From contig CAITIF010000137.1 in the NCBI GenBank assembly GCA_903892365.1, forward strand, positions 1-12,534: 12,534 bases of DNA, in the 5' to 3' direction. Under the pieces are notes generated by a model, which was not told where the DNA came from, did not search any database, and saw only the letters and a program-made list of their open reading frames with translations. Shown here one piece after another: positions 6,052-12,534 of this stretch. How positions within the stretch are numbered: the stretch's first letter is position 1; each line of letters begins with the position of its first letter. The translations under genes were made by a program, and so were the position numbers. This DNA comes from an uncultured Pirellula sp. GTDB taxonomy: Bacteria > Planctomycetota > Planctomycetia > Pirellulales > Pirellulaceae.

Positions 6052-7521
6052 ATGGCACAAAAAAACCGCCGTCACTTCTTGGAACAATCCCTAATGGCTT
6101 CTGCGGCTGCAATCGCCATGCAAAGTCGATTCGAAAACAAAACTTCCGCAGATGACCAGCTTTCGCCATCCGTTGGTCCTAACGATGTTATCCGAGTGGC
6201 TGTGGTAGGTGCTGGCGGACGAGGCCAATCGCATATCGGTGGGTTTGCAGGCAACAAGGGAACCCAAGTAACACACATTTGTGATTGTGACGAACGAGCC
6301 GGGCAACAATCGTGCGAAGCGACCAAAGAAAAGCAGAATGGCCTCCGACCTACCTGGGTCAAAGATATTCGTCGGCTCTTGGAGGACCCATCGATTGATG
6401 TTATCAGCATCGCGACTCCGAACCACTGGCATTCCTTGGGCGCGATTTGGGCAGTACAAGCAGGAAAGGATGTTTACGTCGAAAAGCCTGTTTCTCACAA
6501 CGTGCTGGAAGGAAGGCGACTGGTCCAGACGGCTCGCAAGCACAATAGAATCGTTCAAACAGGAACTCAATCCCGCTCCAACCCGGGCATGCGCGATCTG
6601 ATGGCTTTTCTCCACGCCAAGGGAATCGGAGATTTGAAAATTGCACGCGGCCTGTGCTACAAACGACGTGACTCCATTGGCCCCAAGGGGAAGTATGACG
6701 TGCCGAAGGAAGTGGATTATGATTTGTGGTCAGGTCCCGCACCCATTTTGCCTGTGACTCGCAAACGATTCCATTACGATTGGCACTGGCAATGGGCCTA
6801 CGGCAACGGAGACCTTGGCAATCAAGGTATTCACCAAATGGATCTATGTCGCTGGGCGCTTGGCGTCAACCAGCTTTGCGATAGAACCTTTTCTTTGGGT
6901 GGTCGATTCGGATACGAAGACGCTGGCGAAACAGCGAACTCACAAATAGCCATCCATGACTACGGGCAACAACAAATCGTATTTGAAGTTCGCGGCCTAC
7001 CTACGGAGAGCTACAAAGAAGCCATGGTCGGGATCATCATCGAAGGAACGAATGGCTACGCGGTTGCCACCTCCTACTCGGATGCAACGGCATTCGACCT
7101 TGAAGGTAACGCAATCAAGTCATTCCATGGTGGTGGAGACGAGAAGCACTACGCAAACTTCCAAGATGCCGTTCGAAAACGGGACCACAAGATCCTTCAT
7201 GCCGATATTGAAGACGGGCACTTGTCGAGCGCCCTATGCCACCTTTCGAACATCTCGTTACAGCTAGGAACCGAAGTCGATTCGGTCGACGTCGCGGGCA
7301 AGCTTCAAGATATCGAGGGACCTGAAAATGTAGTTGCTAATTGGCAAAGAATGTCAGACCATCTCAAGGCAAACAAGGTGGACAACTACAAAGTGAAGAT
7401 TGGGCCTCGATTGAAATTCGATCCAATCGCCGAAACCTTCCCTGGTAATTCCACCGCGAATTCGATGCTGACTCGAGAGTATCGACGCGGCTACGAGATT
7501 CCTAGTGAAGCCGCTGTATAA
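6052..7521 (+). CDS. Tat-exported Gfo/Idh/MocA family oxidoreductase
   Basis: 489 residues. The N terminus has a twin-arginine signal (NRRHFLEQ at 5-12, then an Ala-rich hydrophobic stretch), so the enzyme is probably exported folded with its cofactor. The NAD(P)-binding Rossmann motif VAVVGAGGRG lies at 49-58, the catalytic EKP at 144-146, and the family block GNQGIHQMDLCRWALG at 256-271, with His261 and Asp264 in the usual active-site positions. The family oxidises or reduces sugars and related polyols. The exact substrate here is unknown. Planctomycetes carry many such Tat-type members, thought to serve polysaccharide breakdown. The ATG at 6052 is chosen. An in-frame ATG at 6040 would add four residues, but the only SD-like AAGG (6035-6038) is 1 nt from 6040 and 13 nt from 6052, so neither start is firmly fixed. 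It is divergent from the VOC gene and transcribed alone. Confidence 0.92.
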   Translation: MAQKNRRHFLEQSLMASAAAIAMQSRFENKTSADDQLSPSVGPNDVIRVAVVGAGGRGQSHIGGFAGNKGTQVTHICDCDERAGQQSCEATKEKQNGLRPTWVKDIRRLLEDPSIDVISIATPNHWHSLGAIWAVQAGKDVYVEKPVSHNVLEGRRLVQTARKHNRIVQTGTQSRSNPGMRDLMAFLHAKGIGDLKIARGLCYKRRDSIGPKGKYDVPKEVDYDLWSGPAPILPVTRKRFHYDWHWQWAYGNGDLGNQGIHQMDLCRWALGVNQLCDRTFSLGGRFGYEDAGETANSQIAIHDYGQQQIVFEVRGLPTESYKEAMVGIIIEGTNGYAVATSYSDATAFDLEGNAIKSFHGGGDEKHYANFQDAVRKRDHKILHADIEDGHLSSALCHLSNISLQLGTEVDSVDVAGKLQDIEGPENVVANWQRMSDHLKANKVDNYKVKIGPRLKFDPIAETFPGNSTANSMLTREYRRGYEIPSEAAV

Positions 7522-7527
7522 GCGAGA

Positions 7528-7556
7528 AAACCCAACGTGCCTAGAACGTTGGGTTT
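7528..7556. terminator. Bidirectional terminator between convergent oxidoreductase and serS
   Basis: AAACCCAACGT (7528-7538) and ACGTTGGGTTT (7546-7556) form a perfect 11-bp stem with a 7-nt loop, in the 48-nt gap between two convergent stops. A-rich sequence on the left and T-rich sequence on the right give a short U-tract in both directions, so it can serve both transcripts. Confidence 0.85.
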
Positions 7557-7569
7557 GATTCGTTTGGAC

Positions 7570-8844
7570 CTAACCGATGATCTCTTTACCCATCCAAGGC
7601 TGCAGAACCTTGGGAACACGGATCCGGCCATCCGCCATTTGATGGTTCTCCATGATGGCGATGATGGCTCGGCTGATCGCGATAGCGGTCCCGTTCAGCG
7701 TGTGAACTAGATTCGTGCCCTTTTCATTCTTGGTTCGGTATCGAATGTTCAATCGCCTTGCTTGGTAATCCGTACAGTTCGACGTGCTGGTAACTTCGCC
7801 CCATTCGCCGCCCGTACCTCGTCCAGGCATCCACGCCTCTAGATCGTACTTGCGATAGGCAGGGCCACCCAGATCGCCTGTCGCAGTGTCGACAACGCGA
7901 TAGGCAACTTCCAACTGGTCAAAGATTGAGCATTCCAACTGCCGTAGTTCTTCATGAATTGCATCGCTTTGATCGGGAAGCGTGAATGCAAACATTTCGA
8001 TCTTGGTGAACTGATGGACTCGATAAAGCCCCTTCGATGCTCGGCCGGCCGCACCCGCCTCGGTCCGGAAGCAGTGGCTGATCCCAACCAATTTGAGCGG
8101 CAGTTTCTCCGCATCTAGCACTTGCCCAGAGTACATGCCACCTAGTGTAATCTCGGCCGTTGCCACCAAGTTCAGGTCGGTGTTTTCGATACTGTAGATT
8201 TGTGTCTCAGGCCCTCGTGGAATAAACCCAATGCCGTGCAAGGTTTCTGTGTTCGCAACATCGGGCGTTGAAACAGGTACAAATCCATGCTTGACCAACA
8301 TCTGAACCGCGAATTGCTGTAGCGCCAGCTCCAACAAAACCGCATCATTTTTCAGAAAATAGAATCCAGCACCAGCGACCCGTGCACCGGATTCGAAATC
8401 GATCATGTCATGAAGCTTGCCAAGTTCAAGATGGTCCTTGGGCTGAAAATCAAAAACCGGGATCGCAGTTTTGCCACGGGCGACTTCGAGATTGGCTTGA
8501 TCATCGCTTCCAATGGGCGCAGCCGGATGAGTCATGTTGGGAGCCCGCGACAAGATCGCAAGGATCTCTTTATCGAGCGCATCGTGCTCCGATTGAACTT
8601 GGTCTTTGCGCTCGCGAAGCTTGCGCCCTTCCTCTTTCAAGCTCTCGCGTTGTTCCGGTGTTGCCGCTCCCATTTTTCCACTGGTCGCGTTGGCTTGCCG
8701 ATTGAGCTCTTCGGCCTCGTTCAACTTGGTTTTTCGAATACGCTCCAGCTCCACAAACCTTTCGATGTCGGCATGCGCTCCGCGATGAAAGCAATTAGCC
8801 TTAACCAAATCAGCGTTTTCTAGTACGAATTTGCGGTCAAGCAT
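7570..8844 (-). CDS. serS: Seryl-tRNA synthetase
   Basis: 424 residues, the usual length for bacterial SerRS, which charges tRNA-Ser (and tRNA-Sec) with serine in the cytoplasm. Residues ~27-100 form the long antiparallel coiled coil that grips the tRNA variable arm (rich in E/K/R/L/Q). The class II catalytic domain follows: motif 1 region GFVPVSTPDV at 187-196, the TAEI serine-binding segment at 229-232, motif 2 with FRTEAG at 259-264, and motif 3 NGTAIAISRAIIAIMEN at 384-400, whose Arg392 is the ATP-binding arginine. The C terminus ADGRIRVPKVLQPWMG is typical. The ATG at 8844 gives the standard N terminus MLDRKFVLEN. A TTG at 8880 would add 12 unlikely residues. No clear Shine-Dalgarno is present. 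The gene lies downstream of rpoC, separated by a strong terminator. Confidence 0.97.
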   Translation of the reverse strand: MLDRKFVLENADLVKANCFHRGAHADIERFVELERIRKTKLNEAEELNRQANATSGKMGAATPEQRESLKEEGRKLRERKDQVQSEHDALDKEILAILSRAPNMTHPAAPIGSDDQANLEVARGKTAIPVFDFQPKDHLELGKLHDMIDFESGARVAGAGFYFLKNDAVLLELALQQFAVQMLVKHGFVPVSTPDVANTETLHGIGFIPRGPETQIYSIENTDLNLVATAEITLGGMYSGQVLDAEKLPLKLVGISHCFRTEAGAAGRASKGLYRVHQFTKIEMFAFTLPDQSDAIHEELRQLECSIFDQLEVAYRVVDTATGDLGGPAYRKYDLEAWMPGRGTGGEWGEVTSTSNCTDYQARRLNIRYRTKNEKGTNLVHTLNGTAIAISRAIIAIMENHQMADGRIRVPKVLQPWMGKEIIG

Positions 8845-8878
8845 GGAAAGAACCGGTTGATAAGAGAGATCGAGATAC

Positions 8879-8926
8879 AAAAAAAGATCGGTCGGATCTG
8901 TCGTTTTGGACGGATCTGACCGATCT
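8879..8926 (-). terminator. Strong intrinsic terminator of rpoC
   Basis: On the minus strand AGATCGGTCAGATCCGTC pairs with GACAGATCCGACCGATCT across the loop CAAAAC: 18 bp including two G-T wobbles. A run of T follows directly (complement of the A-run 8879-8885). It begins 26 nt after the rpoC stop. The T-run ends only about 35 nt before the serS ATG. Confidence 0.93.
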
Positions 8927-8952
8927 GATTCACAAAATTACACCCTTGGACC

Positions 8953-11900
8953 CTAGAGCTGATCGTCCGACACGGGTGCATCATCCGAAGCAGGTGGCGG
9001 CACATCGTCGGCTACCATCTGTGGTCGAGGAGCTTCATTGAGCAGTGGGAAGCTGGATTCAGCTGCTGCTGTTCCGCGGTTGACCAAGTCTTCCAATGCT
9101 TCCTTGCGATAGCTGACTTCGGAGTCTTGGAAGACACGGAAACCAGTACCAGCAGGGATCAAGTGACCAAGAATCACGTTTTCCTTGAGACCTACCAAAC
9201 GGTCGACCTTGCCAGCCAATGCGGCCTCGGTCAACACCTTGGTGGTTTCCTGGAAGCTAGCTGCCGAAATAAAGCTATTGCTTTGAACAGCGGCCTTGGT
9301 AATCCCGAGCAACTGAACTTCGCCGTGAGCTGGCTTCGGCTTCTTGCCCTTGGCAGGCTTTCCACCCAAAGCTTCACACTGAGCGTTGGAGGTTTCAAAA
9401 GCTTCTTTCGGAACAATGGCCCCCAGAGCAAATTCGGTGTCACCCGGATCGCTGATCTTGAGGCATTTGGCGAGATGGTCGTTTTGTCTCTTGAATTCAA
9501 ATCGATCCATCACAAGTCCCGACAGCAGACTAGTATCGCCAGCGTTGGTGATCTTAATCTTACGCAACATACGTGCGATAATGATCTCAATGTGCTTATC
9601 GTTGATTTCCACACGTTGCAGACGATATACCTGCTGAACTTCGTGAACGAGATACTGTTGCACAGCCTCTTCGCCACTCACACGCAGAATATCGTGTGGA
9701 ACCAATGGTCCTTCGACCAACGCTTGACCGGCCTTGACGCTGTCGCCCGAGTGAACCAGGAATCGCTTGCCTGGTGGCACCAAGTGTTCGGTTTCCTCAC
9801 CGCTCTCGCTTCGCACGACGATCGATCGCTTACCGCGCTTACGATCCTTCGAAATTTCAACGATACCGTCTAGTTCTGCAACGACTGCAGGGTCCTTCGG
9901 CTTTCGAGCTTCAAAGATTTCCGTTACGCGTGGCAGACCACCCGTGATGTCCCGAACACCAGTTGCCTCGCGAGGCATTTCGGCCAATTCTGTACCAGCG
10001 TTGATTTTCTTGCCTTCTGTGCAATTGATCACCGCCTTATCAGGCAAGTAGTGCACGTCCAAGGCCTTGCCGTCCGCATCCTCAATCACGATCTGAGGAT
10101 GGAACTTGCCCCGAGCGTCCATAATTCTTCGACGAACGTTTCCGCTAGGATCTTTTTCCAGCTTGAACGTTTCCCCTTCGATAATATCGACGAAGACGAC
10201 CTTACCACCCGCTGTCGAGAAAATCGGAATCTTGTGAGGGTTCCATTCGCACAACTGCTGTCCCTTAGCGATCTCTTGATCTTCCTTGACGGAAAGTTTC
10301 GCACCGGAGGGAACATCGTAGCGTTCGAGTTCTCGACCCTTTGCGTCAACAATTGCAATTTCGCAATTCCGTGTAAGAACCACGTTATCGCCGTCGTCGT
10401 TGGTCACCAATCGCATCTTGATGAACTTCACGATACCAGCCTTCTTCGCCTTGATATCGCTCTCTTCCATACTCGTATTAGCAGCACCACCTTGGTGGAA
10501 CGTACGCATCGTCAACTGAGTACCTGGTTCACCGATACTTTGAGCAGCGATGATACCAACCGCCATCCCCTCTTCAACCAACGCACCCGTACTCATGTCC
10601 ATACCGTAGCAAGTACGGCAGATACCGAGCGGTGCATCGCAGGTCATCGGCGATCGCACTTGAATCCGCTCCAAGCCCATCTCTTCGATCTTGCGAGCAA
10701 TATCGCGAGTGATCATCTGATTTTCTTCGACGATCTTTTCCGCAGTGATCAAATTGACGATGTTCTGGCGACTTACACGACCAGTAATCGAATCGGCCAA
10801 GCGAACTTCAACTTTCTCACCTCGGTAAATAACTCCCTTGGTGATGCTTTGCGTGGTACCGCAATCGTTCATGGTGATAACCACGTTTTGAGCGACGTCA
10901 GCCAGCTTACGAGTCAAGTAACCTGAGTCAGCGGTCTTGAGAGCCGTATCGGCCAAGCCCTTTCGAGCACCGTGCGTCGAGCTAAAGTATTCCAAAACCG
11001 ACAAGCCTTCACGGAAGTTCGACTTGATCGGCGCTTCGATGATTTCACCCGTTGGCTTAGCCATCAGACCTCGCATACCGGCTAGCTGGCGAATCTGCTC
11101 AATCCCCCCCCGTGCACCGGAGGACGCCATCAAGAACACCGGGTTGATGTACCAGTTTCCGCGATGGGTATCGCTTTCCATCGCTTGCAACATGTCCTTC
11201 GTGATCAATTCACGAGTTGCAGTCCAAGCATCCAGTGTTTGGTTGTAACGCTCTTGAGCGGTCATAACCCCCTTCAGATAGTTCTTCTGGAAGGTCATAA
11301 CCTTCTTATCCGCATCGGCGATGTGCTTCACCTTGGATTCTGGCGTTACCAGGTCGTCGGCACCGAAGGACAAACCGCTTCGCGTCGACTCGCGGAAGCC
11401 AAGCTGATTCATATCATCCAACAACTTGATCGTCGGGCGACGGCCAAGTCTTTGGTAACAGTCGCTAATAACCGCAGCCAAATCGCTACCCTTCAAGGCA
11501 ATGTTGTAGAAATCCATTCCTTCAGGAAGAATGGAATTGAACAAGATGCGACCGTAGGTTGTTTGGATCACAGCACCGCACTTGGCATTCGGATCATCCG
11601 ACTTCAATTTGCGATTTGCAGGTAGTCGCACTTTGATCTTGGCATGCAAGTCAATAATGCCTTGGTTGTGAGCATAATCGGCTTCCATCATGGTTGCGAA
11701 AACCATTCCTGCTCCACGCAGATCGGGCAGTTCGACCGAGATATAGTTACAACCCATAACCGTGTCCTGAGAAGGACTCATGATCGGCTTGCCATTGCTC
11801 GGCGCGAAAATATTGTGCGTGCTCATCATCAACGTATGAGCTTCCACTTGGGCCTCAATCGAAAGAGGCAAGTGAACCGCCATTTGGTCACCGTCGAAGT

Positions 11901-12534
11901 CGGCATTGAAACCCTTGCAAACCAGCGGATGCAAGTGAATCGCGTTGCCTTCCACCAAGATAGGCTCGAACGCTTGAATACCCATTCGGTGCAACGTAGG
12001 AGCTCGGTTCAACAAGACTGGGTGATTTCGAATCACTTGCTCGAGAATATCCCAGACCTCTTCGTCCTTTCGTTCCAGCATCTTCTTCGCAGACTTGATG
12101 GTATCGGCATGCCCGAGTTCCTTCAGCTTTCGAATAATGAATGGCTGATACAATTCCAAAGCGATCTTCTTCGGTAGTCCGCATTGGTGCAAACGCAAAC
12201 GTGGTCCAACCACGATCACGCTTCGAGCGGAGTAATCAACTCGCTTACCGAGAAGGTTTTCTCGGAAACGACCTTGCTTACCCTTGATCATGTCTGTCAG
12301 CGACTTCAAAGGCCGGTTGCTGCTTCCCAAAACAGGGCGCTTGCAACGTCCGTTGTCAAACAACGCATCCACCGATTGTTGCAACATTCGCTTTTCATTG
12401 CGGATGATCACTTCGGGAGCATTCAAATCGACAAGCTTTCGCAGACGATTGTTTCGGTTAATGATCCGTCGATAAAGATCGTTCAAGTCCGAAGTCGCAA
12501 AGTTACCGCTGTCCAACAAAACCAATGGACGCAG
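8953..12534 (-). CDS. rpoC: DNA-directed RNA polymerase subunit beta' (5' end outside window)
   Basis: About 1193 C-terminal codons of beta'. The frame runs through the right edge (reading [10 protein letters not shown]), and by comparison with E. coli about 250 N-terminal residues, including zinc site 1, lie outside. Visible landmarks: the catalytic Mg motif NADFDGD (11887-11907), the [20 protein letters not shown] core, the bridge-helix segment [20 protein letters not shown] (about 11060-11125), zinc site 2 (the Cys of NDCGT near 10862 and three Cys in [13 protein letters not shown] near 10605-10650), the trigger loop [11 protein letters not shown] (near 10484-10515) and its second half DITGGLPRV (near 9935-9960). 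Between the trigger-loop halves lie ~175 residues matching the SI3 (beta'In6) insertion of many Gram-negative phyla. Near the C terminus there is an extra tandem repeat (see 9364-9555) and a Lys/Pro-rich linker. The protein ends in an acidic, Pro-rich tail ([10 protein letters not shown]). It is probably the last gene of an rpoB-rpoC operon. Confidence 0.98.
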   Translation of the reverse strand: MRPLVLLDSGNFATSDLNDLYRRIINRNNRLRKLVDLNAPEVIIRNEKRMLQQSVDALFDNGRCKRPVLGSSNRPLKSLTDMIKGKQGRFRENLLGKRVDYSARSVIVVGPRLRLHQCGLPKKIALELYQPFIIRKLKELGHADTIKSAKKMLERKDEEVWDILEQVIRNHPVLLNRAPTLHRMGIQAFEPILVEGNAIHLHPLVCKGFNADFDGDQMAVHLPLSIEAQVEAHTLMMSTHNIFAPSNGKPIMSPSQDTVMGCNYISVELPDLRGAGMVFATMMEADYAHNQGIIDLHAKIKVRLPANRKLKSDDPNAKCGAVIQTTYGRILFNSILPEGMDFYNIALKGSDLAAVISDCYQRLGRRPTIKLLDDMNQLGFRESTRSGLSFGADDLVTPESKVKHIADADKKVMTFQKNYLKGVMTAQERYNQTLDAWTATRELITKDMLQAMESDTHRGNWYINPVFLMASSGARGGIEQIRQLAGMRGLMAKPTGEIIEAPIKSNFREGLSVLEYFSSTHGARKGLADTALKTADSGYLTRKLADVAQNVVITMNDCGTTQSITKGVIYRGEKVEVRLADSITGRVSRQNIVNLITAEKIVEENQMITRDIARKIEEMGLERIQVRSPMTCDAPLGICRTCYGMDMSTGALVEEGMAVGIIAAQSIGEPGTQLTMRTFHQGGAANTSMEESDIKAKKAGIVKFIKMRLVTNDDGDNVVLTRNCEIAIVDAKGRELERYDVPSGAKLSVKEDQEIAKGQQLCEWNPHKIPIFSTAGGKVVFVDIIEGETFKLEKDPSGNVRRRIMDARGKFHPQIVIEDADGKALDVHYLPDKAVINCTEGKKINAGTELAEMPREATGVRDITGGLPRVTEIFEARKPKDPAVVAELDGIVEISKDRKRGKRSIVVRSESGEETEHLVPPGKRFLVHSGDSVKAGQALVEGPLVPHDILRVSGEEAVQQYLVHEVQQVYRLQRVEINDKHIEIIIARMLRKIKITNAGDTSLLSGLVMDRFEFKRQNDHLAKCLKISDPGDTEFALGAIVPKEAFETSNAQCEALGGKPAKGKKPKPAHGEVQLLGITKAAVQSNSFISAASFQETTKVLTEAALAGKVDRLVGLKENVILGHLIPAGTGFRVFQDSEVSYRKEALEDLVNRGTAAAESSFPLLNEAPRPQMVADDVPPPASDDAPVSDDQL
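9364..9555 (-). repeat. Two tandem 32-residue units inside RpoC
   Basis: Unit A (9460-9555) starts [15 protein letters not shown] and unit B (9364-9459) starts [15 protein letters not shown]. The two are immediately adjacent and equal in length. They share K, I, G, D, T, G, F and N at matching positions (8 of 32), with several conservative changes. E. coli RpoC has a single corresponding segment (IVNAGSSDFLEGE...) before the conserved LLGITKA motif. A Lys/Pro-rich stretch ([14 protein letters not shown]) follows unit B. Confidence 0.6.

Noticed and set aside
11104..11111. Run of eight C (G8 in the coding strand) in rpoC and a G7 run near 5245 in uvrA, possibly phase-variable
   Set aside because: Both encode Gly codons in conserved segments and the frames are intact. 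Phase variation of an essential polymerase subunit is implausible.
10051..12177. Several long plus-strand open frames opposite rpoC (for example 10051-10926 and 11644-12177)
   Set aside because: They are mirror frames of a highly conserved coding sequence whose codon bias leaves the antisense frame open. No recognisable protein results.
1..12534. CRISPR arrays, insertion sequences, tRNA/rRNA genes, defence genes
   Set aside because: None was found. No regularly spaced repeats, transposase motifs, cloverleaf-like sequences or known defence domains are visible on either strand.

Overview
The window looks like a piece of a Gram-negative chromosome of moderate GC content, most likely from a planctomycete (Pirellulales-like). 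This is an inference from three things: a Tat-signal Gfo/Idh/MocA oxidoreductase of the type greatly expanded in planctomycetes, an RpoC that carries the SI3-type insertion in its trigger loop, and frequent TTG starts with weak Shine-Dalgarno sequences. No mobile element, CRISPR array, tRNA or rRNA is visible.

Layout, left to right. At the left edge the first ~25-33 codons of a minus-strand gene encode a signal peptide, with a recognisable promoter at 124-151. A ~390-nt divergent intergenic region follows. Then comes a tightly coupled plus-strand operon: a small lipoprotein (488-1222), a seven-TM membrane spermidine-synthase-like protein (1212-2768, 11-nt overlap) and a short UvrA (2765-5347, 4-nt ATGA overlap). 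A small VOC/glyoxalase-fold gene (5373-5822, minus) faces uvrA tail to tail and is divergent from a Tat-exported Gfo/Idh/MocA oxidoreductase (6052-7521, plus). The 230-nt region between these two holds a TATAAT box, clustered AAAC/GTTT palindromes and a leader hairpin. A strong bidirectional terminator (7528-7556) separates the oxidoreductase from serS (7570-8844, minus). Upstream of serS lies an 18-bp-stem intrinsic terminator (8879-8926), then the C-terminal ~1193 codons of rpoC (8953-12534, minus), whose 5' end lies beyond the right edge.

How the parts relate. rpoC and serS are core information-processing genes and look ordinary, except for an internal tandem repeat near the RpoC C terminus and a terminator that leaves only 35 nt in front of serS. 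The least ordinary part is the lipoprotein / membrane aminopropyltransferase / uvrA operon. The first two resemble the uncharacterised polyamine-linked envelope gene sets that contain YgiB/YjfM-like lipoproteins. The UvrA coupled to them keeps the UvrB-binding domain, all zinc-binding cysteines and both ATPase sites, but lacks about 110 residues next to zinc module 1 and departs from usually invariant motifs. It is probably a specialised paralogue rather than the housekeeping enzyme.
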